Positions 26,094 to 34,867 of a stretch of DNA of 64,000 nucleotides are shown here, piece by piece. The notes under the pieces are model-generated. The model was given only the letters and a program-made list of their open reading frames with translations, had not been told where the DNA came from and searched no databases. This DNA comes from Fimbriimonadaceae bacterium. Lineage in GTDB: Bacteria > Armatimonadota > Fimbriimonadia > Fimbriimonadales > Fimbriimonadaceae. Each line of letters opens with the position of its first letter. The stretch's first letter is position 1. The position numbers were made by a program, and so were the translations under genes. The stretch lies in assembly GCA_019454105.1 (NCBI GenBank), contig CP075364.1, forward strand, positions 2,669,362-2,733,361, given 5' to 3'.

Positions 26094-27758
26094 TCATGAG
26101 CCCGGATTTGAGACCAGAGGCATCCTGCCGCCCGAGTAGAAGTACCGACAGGCCTCGTCCGACTTCGGGATCGCCCGGGTTCCGATAGCCCGTTCGTCAA
26201 GCTGGGAAGCGGTGCTCATCGGTTGTCTGGCTTCGTCACGCTTTCCAGACGCCAAGAGGATTCCTGCCAAGGTGTAATGGGCGGCGGCGTACTCGGGCCC
26301 TGCCGCTGCCGCGGCCCGGGCGCTGCTCAGGGCCCTGCCCAAATCGCCGTTCATCCAATGAGCGATCGCGAGCCCGGTCATCGCCTCGAAGGACTCGGGA
26401 CGAGCTTCCAGCGCCGCCTCGAAACAGACCACAGCGAGCCGTCGTTGGTGCTTGGCGTCCTCGGCCTCGGCTCCGGCCTGCATGGAGAAAAGCAGGTTTT
26501 GGGCCGCGTGCTCCACGAGCATGTCGAATCCAGCTGGATCGGCGAGCATGGCCGCCTCGAACCGGTCGTTGGCTTCTTGATAGTCGCTCGTCATGAAGGA
26601 GAAAACGGCGGTCTGGTAGTTGACGACGTAGTCGGCCCCGTCCGCCCTCAATCGTTCGTTGAGCAACTCGCTGAGGACCTTGGCGTCTTGGCGCCGGATG
26701 GCCAGATACGCCTGCATAGACTTGACTCCGACGTTGGCCGGGTCGTTCAGCAGCGCCTCCTTCTCGCTCTCCAGGGCCTGCGTCATTTGGCCCTTATATG
26801 CCATCAAGGCGCCGTTCAGGGCCCAGCTGTACCCGGAGGGCGAGCCGCGCTTCCTCCAATTGTCGAAGGTTTGGAACGCGTCCCGGAACCGTCCTGCCCG
26901 GACCTGCGCATAAAGCAACCTGTCGCCGAGGTCGGTGTTCGAAAGATCGTTCCGGAAGTACGGAGCGAGGAGAGTCGCGACACGACCGTACCGTCTGGCT
27001 TGGATCAGCTGGTCGGCCACGGTCAGGCGGTTGGCGTCTGTCAGCTCTCCCATCGCCTCGACGGCTGCGTCGAGCGACTCCCTTCGGGCCTTGGCCGCCC
27101 TCTTCAGTGCGCTTCCGAAGGCCTCCAAAGCCGCGTCCCGGTCGCTGCCCCGTTTGTAGGCCGCCATAGCCGTCTTCAGCGAGACTCCGGCGACGAGTTC
27201 CAAGGCGGCTCGGTTCGTCGGTTCGGCTTTCACCGCCTCCTCGCCAAACTTTTGGGCCAAATCAAGGTTTCCTTTGCCCATGTTCGCCCGGCCCATCACC
27301 AGCAAGGCCGCCACGTTCTTCGGCTCAATTTTCAGAGCGACACGGCCGTGCTGGATCGCCTTGTCCCAGTCGCTGTCGGAAAGCGCCTCGTTGCCTCGGT
27401 CCACGTGAAACCCGGCCCCTTTGTCCAGTTGGTTGTTCACCGTCAACGCGAGCACGCTCTTGGCCGACTCGCCTTCTCTCGTGTAGGCCGCGAAAGTGAC
27501 CTTGATCGCTCCCTCTTTCTCGCCCAATGTGTCGAGGACAAACTCATAAGGAACGCTGTCGTCGGTCGCCCGCAAGTCGTCTTCAACGTAGAACTCGACG
27601 TTGGTCACGAGGTTGTCCGAGTCCACCGTGACCGTGAACTTTCTTTCGCCAGAGATGACATCGCCCGACTTGGCGTCGACCTTGATCGTTAGCGTCGCGA
27701 GCACCGTGACGGGCAACGACGCGAGAGCCGCGGTCGTGAGGAGCAGGATTCGTCTCAT
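26094..27758 (-). CDS. Secreted TPR-repeat protein
   Basis: A 554-residue protein with a signal peptide (ILLLTTAALASLPVTVLA). An N-terminal beta domain of about 100 residues (EFYVEDDLRATDDSVPYEFVLDT, a cadherin- or Ig-like pattern) comes first. About ten tetratricopeptide repeats follow, for example VALLVMGRANMGKGNLDLAQKFGEEAVKAEP-type helices and the C-terminal PEYAAAHYTLAGILLASGKRDEA. TPRs usually form protein-binding scaffolds, and the N-terminal domain may contact the envelope. It is followed on the same strand by tRNA-Pro after a short gap. No enzymatic motif is visible. Confidence 0.75.
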   Translation of the reverse strand: MRRILLLTTAALASLPVTVLATLTIKVDAKSGDVISGERKFTVTVDSDNLVTNVEFYVEDDLRATDDSVPYEFVLDTLGEKEGAIKVTFAAYTREGESAKSVLALTVNNQLDKGAGFHVDRGNEALSDSDWDKAIQHGRVALKIEPKNVAALLVMGRANMGKGNLDLAQKFGEEAVKAEPTNRAALELVAGVSLKTAMAAYKRGSDRDAALEAFGSALKRAAKARRESLDAAVEAMGELTDANRLTVADQLIQARRYGRVATLLAPYFRNDLSNTDLGDRLLYAQVRAGRFRDAFQTFDNWRKRGSPSGYSWALNGALMAYKGQMTQALESEKEALLNDPANVGVKSMQAYLAIRRQDAKVLSELLNERLRADGADYVVNYQTAVFSFMTSDYQEANDRFEAAMLADPAGFDMLVEHAAQNLLFSMQAGAEAEDAKHQRRLAVVCFEAALEARPESFEAMTGLAIAHWMNGDLGRALSSARAAAAAGPEYAAAHYTLAGILLASGKRDEARQPMSTASQLDERAIGTRAIPKSDEACRYFYSGGRMPLVSNPGS

Positions 27759-27814
27759 AAAGGGATTCCGGGTACGTGGGAATTATGACGCCTGAAAAGC
27801 CTACCGGTGTTCGG

Positions 27815-28528
27815 TCAGAAGAAGCGGAACTTGCGCCAATGGGCCTCCACCCTCACCGGGTAGGTCGTCCAGTTGACCGTGTCCCGGAACAGGTCGGCAA
27901 CAGCGGTCGCTTCTTCGCCAGGCCTGCGGCGCTTCACGATCATCGAAACGTCGTAGGCAAGGTAGACCAGGCACACCAGAGACCAGCCGAACGCGACCCA
28001 TGCTTGGGTCGCTCCGACGCGGCCCAAGGCGAAGGCCATGATCAAAACGACGGCGCTGGCGGCGACCCCAAGCGACGCCATTCCCGTATAGCTGAAGTCG
28101 TGGCCGCACGCCAAGGCGTAGACACCGGCCAAGACAGACGGAAGAGCCCACAACCAAACGGGAAACCCGTGGGACTGCGCCGACTGGGCCAACCCGGCGA
28201 GGCCGACCCCGGTGGGGATCATCGCGATCCAACTCAAGACCGACTCCAAGGACCCGGTGCGCAGGACGGCCCTGACGAGCGAAAGGCTCAGGAGACCGAT
28301 CACCAAGACCAAGAGATCCACTTTGGGGCCAGGCAAACCGACTGTGATGGGAAGGAGTCCCAAGAAGGCCACGACCATGGCTTGGCCGACGACCACGCGA
28401 CGGACGAACCTGACCCGGTCTCGATAGGGGATCCTCGCCACATTGCCTGGAACCGTGATCGGCTCTGGAAAGATGGGTTGGAGTTGCAACCTGGCACCAT
28501 TATGGATCGGCGACCCCGACGGACTCAT
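27815..28528 (-). CDS. Multi-pass membrane protein of unknown function
   Basis: About 237 residues from ATG 28528, with roughly six hydrophobic helices (VVGQAMVVAFLGLLPITVGL, LLVLVIGLLSLSLV, SVLSWIAMIPTGVGLAGLA, WLWALPSVLAGVYALACG and others). The C-terminus is basic (VEAHWRKFRFF). The helices recall Bax-inhibitor-1/YccA-like integral proteins, but I see no signature. It is divergent from the DUF4870-like gene, with 71 bases between the two start codons. Confidence 0.55.
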   Translation of the reverse strand: MSPSGSPIHNGARLQLQPIFPEPITVPGNVARIPYRDRVRFVRRVVVGQAMVVAFLGLLPITVGLPGPKVDLLVLVIGLLSLSLVRAVLRTGSLESVLSWIAMIPTGVGLAGLAQSAQSHGFPVWLWALPSVLAGVYALACGHDFSYTGMASLGVAASAVVLIMAFALGRVGATQAWVAFGWSLVCLVYLAYDVSMIVKRRRPGEEATAVADLFRDTVNWTTYPVRVEAHWRKFRFF

Positions 28529-28599
28529 TGGTGCCTCTCTCGACCGACCAAGGGCGGATTTGCAACTGAAACCGTCAAGATTCCGTCCTTGGTTTGTCC

Positions 28600-28968
28600 A
28601 TGTCCTCACAAGAAGAAAGAACCTGGGGGGCTTTGGCCCACGTGATCCCGCTGGTCGCCAGCTTTGTCACCGGCTTTGGCTGGCTCGCGGCGTTGGCGAT
28701 CTACTTCGTCTATCGCGAGAAGTCCAGGTTCGTGGCCTTCAACGCGCTCCAGCAGGTCTATGCGAGTGTCGCGATGTTCCTGGTCGGCGTGGTGTGCTTC
28801 ATCCTGGCCATCACCGTGGTCGGAATCCTGTTAGCGGTGCCGCTCGGCTTAGCCGCCGCTGTGGCCTATTTGGTCCTCAGTGTGATCGCCGCCATCAAAG
28901 CGAACGAGGGAACAGTCTACTGCCTTCCTGCGGTTGGAGAATACGCGAGGAAATCCGTCGGGATTTGA
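28600..28968 (+). CDS. DUF4870-like small membrane protein
   Basis: A 122-residue protein with three to four helices. ERTWGALAHVIPLVASFVTGFGWLAALAIYFVYREKSRFVAFNALQQVYASV is the hallmark of DUF4870/Tic20-like proteins, whose function is unknown. ATG 28600 is preferred to TTG 28594. The stop is nine bases before tRNA-Pro (CGG) on the other strand. Confidence 0.75.
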   Translation: MSSQEERTWGALAHVIPLVASFVTGFGWLAALAIYFVYREKSRFVAFNALQQVYASVAMFLVGVVCFILAITVVGILLAVPLGLAAAVAYLVLSVIAAIKANEGTVYCLPAVGEYARKSVGI

Positions 28969-28977
28969 GGGCAGAAG

Positions 28978-29054
28978 TGGTCGGGATGAGAGGATTTGAA
29001 CCTCCGACCTCCTCGTCCCGAACGAGGCGCTCTACCAAGCTGAGCCACATCCCG
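28978..29054 (-). tRNA. tRNA-Pro (anticodon CGG)
   Basis: Minus strand: acceptor CGGGATG with CATCCCG, a D-arm GGCTCAGCTTGGTAGAGC, and an anticodon arm CCTCG/CGAGG around TTCGGGA. The T-arm contains GGTTCAAATCC and CCA is encoded. With the GGG isoacceptor this gives two tRNA-Pro genes within 3 kb. Confidence 0.93.
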
Positions 29055-29102
29055 ACGCGGCCGCTGAGACTTTACCCGAGCTAGCAAGACTGGGGCCAAA
29101 CC

Positions 29103-29453
29103 TTAGGGCTCGGGCTCTGAACCCTTGTCTTTAGGTTCAGTCTCGGGGTCTTTTCGAGGTTCTTCCGGGATCGTGCTCATCGCCGCCCCATAAAGCTTCA
29201 CCCCTTGGCTGGCCAGCAAGGCCCCGACCATCGCCATCACGACAAGAACCGCGATCTGAATTGTGATCTGGCCAAGCGACGACGCGGTGACTGCGGGATC
29301 GATCGGTTGGCCCTCTTTGATCCCAAGCCGGACTTCTGGCGGAGATGAAAAGAACCCCAGGGCCCGCCAAAATGTGGCCGCGACCATACAGACACCGCCT
29401 AAGAAGACTGTGATCCCGAGGAAGGCCCCAATTCCTGTCCGTTTGTCCGCCAT
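29103..29453 (-). CDS. Small membrane protein of unknown function
   Basis: A 116-residue protein from ATG 29453 (MADKRTGIG). Two hydrophobic helices (FLGITVFLGGVCMVAATFW and IQIAVLVVMAMVGALLASQG) flank a short charged segment. The tail is acidic (PEEPRKDPETEPKDKGSEPEP). The topology suggests an envelope protein with a flexible C-terminal extension. I do not recognise a family. Confidence 0.5.
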   Translation of the reverse strand: MADKRTGIGAFLGITVFLGGVCMVAATFWRALGFFSSPPEVRLGIKEGQPIDPAVTASSLGQITIQIAVLVVMAMVGALLASQGVKLYGAAMSTIPEEPRKDPETEPKDKGSEPEP

Positions 29454-29964
29454 GCGATGACCGCCAAGCAGAATACCGGGCCTGAACCAGAAGAGGGGCG
29501 CCCTGCTTCGTTGCAAGGCGCCGCCTCATGGTCACCAGACCCACCGTACGGCCCCGGTCAGGCGGAGGAGTGCCTCAAGCCCCAGTGGTGAACAGGGCCG
29601 ACCCGGTCGTACCGTGGATTGGAGGTTGAAGAGTGCTGAAAGGGCACGGGGCCGGCTGGCGGACCGGCTGGACCTTCGAATTCAGGCTTGAGGAGCCGTC
29701 CAGAAAGCACAGGCCGTTTAAGTTGCGGCACTCCGTTGTGCCATAGCCCGGTTGCGATCGTCTGACGGTCCACCCAACTTCCTCCTCCAAGCTTTCGCCT
29801 GGTTCTTGCATCGGCCTGCGAGGTTAGCTGCCGGGTTAGGGCCAAGAACCACCCTTCTCAGATCGCTCCGAGATTCACCCCAGATTCGGGTCCCCCGCTG
29901 CTGGCCTGGCCAGCATTCGGCCTTGGAACGTGGCGGCGCAAGCGCAGCCACAAGACGAGTATAC
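29454..29964. other. Intergenic region of about 510 bases without a supported gene
   Basis: I looked at both strands. A direct repeat CCGGCTGG is spaced by four bases near 29651-29670, and the open frames have no signal or family pattern. A TATACA at 29960-29965 could be a -10 element for the transporter gene starting at 29965/29980, but no good -35 precedes it. I found no tmRNA or SRP core motif. It may hold promoters or an RNA. Confidence 0.4.
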
Positions 29965-32442
29965 ATGGCGGGGTCGGCAATGTCCACCCTTGATAGCCGG
30001 ATTTTGATCAAGTCTCTCGTCTTCTGCGCGCTCGTGGGGTTCTGGGGCGCCATGGCCGGAGGATGTGGCCGGGATGCGGGCCAGCCGCGCAAGGTCCTCA
30101 CCGTCTGGGGGACGACGCTGGGGCCGAACGACCAGGGCCAGATCGCCGTCGTTCGCGAGTTCGAGCGGAGAAACCCGGGGGTCAAGGTGCGGATGCTCGG
30201 GATGGGCAGCGGGGGAATGAACCCCCAGAAGCTCATGACCGCCATCGTCGGGGGGGCGCCGCCAGACGTGGTGTACCAAGATCGGTTCACCCTTTCTGAT
30301 TGGGCCGCCCGAGGGGCCTTCTTGCCCTTGGATCCGTTGATCGACCGTGACCGGGCCCGCGACCCCTTGACCCCGACCCCGGATCAGTATTACGAGGCCC
30401 CGTGGGCTGAGGCGACCTTCGAGGGTCGGCTGTACGGCATTCCGTGGATGTCCGACACGCGCATCCTCTACTGGAACCGGAACGTGTTCCGGGAAGGCGC
30501 CAAAGAGCTCAAGGCGGCCGGGCTCGACCCGGAGCGGCCTCCCCTGACTTGGAGCGAGACCCTTCGATACAGCCGGGCCCTCACCAAGTTCAACGCTGAC
30601 GGCAGCCTCAAGCAGGCCGGATTCATCCCGTTCTTCGGCAACACCTGGTTCACGCTCTTCGCCCTTCAGGCCGAAGCCGCGATGTTCTCTGCCGAGGGCA
30701 GGCAATGCGTGATGGACAATCCGGAGTCGGCAGAAGCGATGAGGTTCCTCGTCGACGCCTACAAGGTCCTTGGTGGAGTGGTCAACACTGAGCGGTTCCA
30801 GGCTTCGTTCCGAGGGGAGGAACGCAGCGCCTTCTTCGTGGGCCAGGTCGCCATGGTCGTCGATGGCGACTGGAACATGGGCGGCCTCGCCAAGTATGCC
30901 CAAGGTCTGGACTATGGAGTGGCCCCACCGCCTTCGCCCGATGACCGCGTCGCGAGGAAGGGCCGGTACGAGGGCCTCGACCACCGTTGGGTGACTTGGT
31001 GCGGTGGCTTCGCCTATTGCATTCCTCAAGGCGCCAAAGAGACCGACCTCGCCTGGGAGTTCATCAAGTTCACGACCAGTTTCGAGGGCCGCATGCTCGA
31101 GATCAGGGCCAAGGACGAGGCGAACCGGGCGAGGGGGGTGCCCAGCATCCCCAGGGTCACGGCCCATATCCAGACCAATAGGGAGTCTTTGATTGAGTTT
31201 CTGCCCAAGGACCCCTCCTTGGCCGCCGCCGCCACGCTCCATATGGAGGTCATGGAGTCGGCCAAAGTCAGGCCCGTCTCGGTGGCTGGGAAGAAGCTCT
31301 GGGACGAGCAGAACCGGGCGGCCGATCTTGTGATCCGTGGTCAAGCGAGCCCCGAATCAGCCTTGAACCAGGCTCAAAGCCAAGTGCAGACTGTTCTTGA
31401 CGAGCATTTCTACCGCCTGACCAGGCCAGTGGCCGACCTCCGGTCTGTCGTCGGCATCGGGCTAGCCGGGTTCCTGCTGGGAACTGGGCTGTTGCTCGGT
31501 GCCCAACGTGGCCGACCGAGAAGCCGGTTGGCCACCATCGAGTCTCGCTGGGGTTGGCTCTTTGTGGCCCCATGGGCCGTGGGTTTCGTCGCTCTCACGC
31601 TGGGCCCGATGGTCGCCTCGATCGTCCTCAGCTTCGCGATGTCGAACGGGCTCCAAGAAGCCCGCTGGGTCGGTTTCGAGAACTACGCCGAGCTGTTCGT
31701 CAGGGACGGCGGGGCCTTCGCCAAGTCGTTGGTGAACGTGCTTTACCTGACGGGGATTGGCGTCCCGTTCGGCCTGGTCACGAGCCTGTCGGTGGCGCTG
31801 CTGCTCAATGCCGGGGTGCGCGGAATTGGCTTCTTTCGCGCCATGTTCTATCTGCCCGCCATCGTTCCCGGCATCGCGAGCGTCGTTCTCTGGATCTGGA
31901 TTCTGAACCCGGATCCCAAGCTCGGGCTTCTCAATGGACTCTGGGCGCAGACCGTGGGTGACTGGTTCGCGGTTCCGGCGCCCGGATGGTTCGCGGCCGA
32001 GGAGTGGGCGAAACCTGCCCTCATCATGATGGGGCTATGGGGAGCAGGAAGCGGCGCGATCGTCTGGCTTGCCGGGCTCAAAGGCGTGCCGACCCAGCTT
32101 TATGAGGCGACGGCGATCGATGGGGCCAGGCCCTGGCGCCAGTTCGCGGCGGTGACGTTGCCACACTTGAGTCCGCTGGTCTTTTTCAACGTCGTGATCG
32201 GTTTCATCGGCACGCTCCAGACCTTTGAAGGGGTCTATGTCGTGACCAACGGCGTCGGGTCGGGCCCCAACGATTCGTTGCTCGTCCCCGTCTACCACCT
32301 CTTCATCAACGCGTTCTCTTACTTTCGGCTGGGCTACGCGAGCGCGCTGGCCTGGGTGCTTTTCCTGATCGTCATGGCGGTCACGGGGCTCCAGTTCTGG
32401 GCATCTCGAAGGTGGGTGCGCCAGGAGGCCGAGTTTGATTGA
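29965..32442 (+). CDS. Fused sugar-binding lipoprotein and MalF-type permease of an ABC transporter
   Basis: An 825-residue fusion of two proteins that are normally separate. The N-terminal part (about 1-480) is an extracellular solute-binding protein of the CUT1 family with a lipobox (WGAMAGGC, Cys34) and KVLTVWGTTLGPNDQ. EFIKFTTSFEGRML follows, as in maltose/sugar-binding proteins. A helix SVVGIGLAGFLLGTGLLLG (near 494) joins it to a permease from about residue 528 (WGWLFVAPWAVGFVALTLGPMVAS). The permease has six helices and the EAA loop YEATAIDGARPWRQF. The C-terminus matches MalF-type subunits. ATG 29980 is an alternative start. It overlaps the next permease gene. No ATPase is nearby, so a shared MalK-type subunit must be encoded elsewhere. 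Confidence 0.88.
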   Translation: MAGSAMSTLDSRILIKSLVFCALVGFWGAMAGGCGRDAGQPRKVLTVWGTTLGPNDQGQIAVVREFERRNPGVKVRMLGMGSGGMNPQKLMTAIVGGAPPDVVYQDRFTLSDWAARGAFLPLDPLIDRDRARDPLTPTPDQYYEAPWAEATFEGRLYGIPWMSDTRILYWNRNVFREGAKELKAAGLDPERPPLTWSETLRYSRALTKFNADGSLKQAGFIPFFGNTWFTLFALQAEAAMFSAEGRQCVMDNPESAEAMRFLVDAYKVLGGVVNTERFQASFRGEERSAFFVGQVAMVVDGDWNMGGLAKYAQGLDYGVAPPPSPDDRVARKGRYEGLDHRWVTWCGGFAYCIPQGAKETDLAWEFIKFTTSFEGRMLEIRAKDEANRARGVPSIPRVTAHIQTNRESLIEFLPKDPSLAAAATLHMEVMESAKVRPVSVAGKKLWDEQNRAADLVIRGQASPESALNQAQSQVQTVLDEHFYRLTRPVADLRSVVGIGLAGFLLGTGLLLGAQRGRPRSRLATIESRWGWLFVAPWAVGFVALTLGPMVASIVLSFAMSNGLQEARWVGFENYAELFVRDGGAFAKSLVNVLYLTGIGVPFGLVTSLSVALLLNAGVRGIGFFRAMFYLPAIVPGIASVVLWIWILNPDPKLGLLNGLWAQTVGDWFAVPAPGWFAAEEWAKPALIMMGLWGAGSGAIVWLAGLKGVPTQLYEATAIDGARPWRQFAAVTLPHLSPLVFFNVVIGFIGTLQTFEGVYVVTNGVGSGPNDSLLVPVYHLFINAFSYFRLGYASALAWVLFLIVMAVTGLQFWASRRWVRQEAEFD

Positions 32443-34153
32443 AGGCTGGGTCTTCGCTATCGGGGCGCTCTTGCACGTGGGAGCGTGGATCCTCTTCGCG
32501 TGGCTGTTGGTGGGACTGACAAGAAGGATCGCCCTGCGGGTGACGGGCCCAGCGCCGTTGTGGCCTTGGGGCGCGATGATCGCTTTAGGATTCTTGGCGG
32601 CCGCGTGGCCTCTGCCCTTGGGCAGGCAGGCCCCGGAAGGGCTATGGGTGCCTCTTGTCGTGCCGGTCATGCCCTTCCCGGCGTGGTTCTTCGTCGCAGC
32701 CTTCGTGGCCGTCATGGTGGTTGGAACGAGGTTGGCTCTCTCGGCCACGCGCGGCGACCGTGCCGAGCAGATTCGGTCAATGGTTCAGTGGGTGATCGTT
32801 GGCATGCTCTCGGCGGCATGGTTCGCTTGGCTCGGCGAGCCAGTGACGATCCTTCGGGGGGCCTTGCCGGTCTCGCCCGTTGGAGTTGCCGCCGTCTTCG
32901 GGTCGCTTGTTCTTGCGGTGGGCCTGATGGCAAGGGTCGAACGCCGACTGAATCAGCGCGGCCTCTCGGCCAGGGTGGCTGCGACAACCGCTCTCGTTGC
33001 CGGAACCTTGGTCTTTGCCCTTCCGCTTGCTTGGCTCGTCCTGACAAGCTTCAAAGAACACCAAGACAACACCAGCGCGCTCGGATTGGTGTGGGTCCCC
33101 CGAGTGACAAAGTCTCACGCCTTCGTCGACCCGGAGAGGCCTTTGGTCGAGGCCCGGTTCCGCGGGCAGAAGGTTCTGGCCAAGGTCGTCAGCGAGGTTC
33201 CCTACGGTCTTGCGCTCGAAGTCGAGCGGCCCTATGCTCTGCGCGGCTGGCGGTTTCAGGCCCCCAAGTCGGAAACCCGAGATGTGCCGCGTCAAGCTGA
33301 CGTCGTCACCTGGCCGACCAGCCATGGCCAGGCGACGGGCTTTGTACGGGAAAACCTGGTCGGTGGCGTCCAACGGGTCGAGGGGTTGAGCCCTGAGAGC
33401 CGCAAGGGCCAAATCTTCGAGCTGCCATCAGGCAAAGCGCAGCCAGTACGAGAGTTCGGGATCCGGTGGCAAAACTATCCGGAGGCCCTCGAGTGGCTGC
33501 CGCCCGAAGCCCAGGGGGGGCTCGCCTACCTCAGGAACACGCTCTGGCTCGTCACTTTGTCCGTTGTCGGAAACCTTCTGAGCTGCTCGCTTGTGGCCTA
33601 CGGGTTCGCCCGGTTGAAGTTCGTTGGACGGTCCCTCTTGTTCGGAGTCTTGGTCTCGACCCTCATGCTCCCGCCGGCTGTGACGATGTTGCCCCGGTTC
33701 ATGCTATGGCGCGACCTCGGATTTGTCGACACTCTCGTCCCTCTGTGGCTCCCAACCTTCTTCGCCAGCGCGTTCAACGTGTTCCTATTGCGCCAGTTCT
33801 TTGTCACGGTTCCGGTCGAAATGGAGCAGGCGGCGAAGATCGACGGATGCTCGCCGCTCCGAGTTTTCTGGCAGGTCAGTCTTCCCCAGATCAAACCGGC
33901 GCTGATGGTCGTTGGACTTTGGTCGTTCATGGGAGCCTGGAACGACTTCATGGGCCCGCTGATCTATGTGAGCAGCCCGGAGAAAATGCCGCTCACTTAC
34001 GGCCTCCAGCTTTTCTACAGCGACCGCGGAAGCGACTTCGGTCTCATGATGGCGTTCGCGACCCTGTCGATCATCCCCGTGTTCCTCGTCTTCCTCTTCG
34101 GGCAGCGCTACTTGACCGAGGGAGCCCATTTGACGGGCCTTGGCGGCAGATGA
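32435..34153 (+). CDS. MalG-type sugar permease with an enlarged N-terminus and insertion
   Basis: A 572-residue permease of the CUT1 type; relatives have about 280 residues. The first 180 residues add about five extra helices of unknown role. A conserved first helix follows (LVAGTLVFALPLAWLVLTSFKEH), then about 160 residues of non-membrane sequence (KVVSEVPYGLALEVERPY..., WQNYPEALEW) where normal MalG has a short loop. Last come the usual helices with LRNTLWLVTLSVV, AYGFARLKF and the EAA motif EMEQAAKIDGCSPLRVF. TTG 32435 has a strong AGGAGG seven bases upstream and overlaps the previous stop. The large loop could fold back on the fused binding protein. Confidence 0.85.
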   Translation: MIEGWVFAIGALLHVGAWILFAWLLVGLTRRIALRVTGPAPLWPWGAMIALGFLAAAWPLPLGRQAPEGLWVPLVVPVMPFPAWFFVAAFVAVMVVGTRLALSATRGDRAEQIRSMVQWVIVGMLSAAWFAWLGEPVTILRGALPVSPVGVAAVFGSLVLAVGLMARVERRLNQRGLSARVAATTALVAGTLVFALPLAWLVLTSFKEHQDNTSALGLVWVPRVTKSHAFVDPERPLVEARFRGQKVLAKVVSEVPYGLALEVERPYALRGWRFQAPKSETRDVPRQADVVTWPTSHGQATGFVRENLVGGVQRVEGLSPESRKGQIFELPSGKAQPVREFGIRWQNYPEALEWLPPEAQGGLAYLRNTLWLVTLSVVGNLLSCSLVAYGFARLKFVGRSLLFGVLVSTLMLPPAVTMLPRFMLWRDLGFVDTLVPLWLPTFFASAFNVFLLRQFFVTVPVEMEQAAKIDGCSPLRVFWQVSLPQIKPALMVVGLWSFMGAWNDFMGPLIYVSSPEKMPLTYGLQLFYSDRGSDFGLMMAFATLSIIPVFLVFLFGQRYLTEGAHLTGLGGR

Positions 34154-34222
34154 AGCCTTCGTGGCATACTGTAGCGCACATGAAGGATCATTGATCCATC
34201 ATGCGATTAGGGGAGAAAACTC

Positions 34223-34867
34223 GTGAAGAATCGGCACGCGCCGTTTTTGAAGGCCAACTTGTCGGAACGTGAAGCGCTCATCGTCCAGATGGCCGCGTCG
34301 GGGTTGATCGATCGTGACATCTGCGATCAACTGAAAATCGCGCCGGGAACACTGAGCACTTACTGGTCCCGGATCCGGCACAAGTCCGGTCAGGCATCGC
34401 GCCCGGCGATCACTTCAAAGTTCGTCCGACACCAGTTCCACGAGGCGATCGATTCTCTCGTGGCCCACGTCGCCGAGACCCGCGCCCAATTCGAGCGCTC
34501 TGACCAGGCGCTTGAAGACCTGCACCAGGCCCTTGTCGAAGTCTTCGCCGGACTGCCGATCTTGGCGATGGTCGTCGGGCCCGAAGGCGACCTCGTGGCC
34601 GTCACCAGGCTCGTGGCCTCGAAGTGGGGCGAAACGTGGGCCCCAGGGGCCAGTCTTCATCAGCTCATGGAATCTGAGAACTCTCTGGCGATCATGCAGG
34701 CGATGCTGGGCCAAGACCAGCCTTCCGCGCCGATCAGGATCAGCCAAGGTTCCGGATGGTACGAACTGACCCTTCGGCCCTTGTCTGGTATCGAGCTGTG
34801 GATGGTCTTGGCGCGCTCGGCATGGCCTCCTGGCTTCGGGCCGAGCGCGCTGGTCGAGCTTGACTAG
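34223..34867 (+). CDS. Regulator with N-terminal LuxR-type HTH and C-terminal PAS-like domain (1)
   Basis: A 214-residue protein. Residues 12-60 form a LuxR/GerE-like helix-turn-helix (LSEREALIVQMAASGLIDRDICDQLKIAPGTLSTYWSRIRHKSG). LuxR domains are usually C-terminal, so the order is reversed. A helical linker and a PAS-like region follow (ILAMVVGPEGDLVAVTRLVASKWGE), so a small ligand or redox cue may be sensed. GTG 34223 has an AGGGGAG eight bases upstream. It lies just after the two-gene sugar transporter on the same strand and may regulate it. A paralogue is at 39684. Confidence 0.75.
   Translation: MKNRHAPFLKANLSEREALIVQMAASGLIDRDICDQLKIAPGTLSTYWSRIRHKSGQASRPAITSKFVRHQFHEAIDSLVAHVAETRAQFERSDQALEDLHQALVEVFAGLPILAMVVGPEGDLVAVTRLVASKWGETWAPGASLHQLMESENSLAIMQAMLGQDQPSAPIRISQGSGWYELTLRPLSGIELWMVLARSAWPPGFGPSALVELD

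Noticed and set aside
26063-26200. Open frame of a lipoprotein extended upstream through the tRNA-Pro gene
   Set aside because: The N-terminal residues are simply the translated tRNA, a common annotation artefact. The lipoprotein start was moved to TTG 25972.
26223-27692. 489-residue antisense frame opposite the TPR protein
   Set aside because: It is a shadow frame with no signature; the TPR repeats on the other strand are convincing.
29545-29600. Signal recognition particle RNA, suggested by GGTCAGGCGGAGG
   Set aside because: The required GGTCAGG...GGAA...AGCAGCC core is not present.
29875-31344. 489-residue antisense frame opposite the sugar-binding protein
   Set aside because: Low-complexity, Pro/Arg/Gly-rich, no domains; the sense strand encodes a recognised protein.
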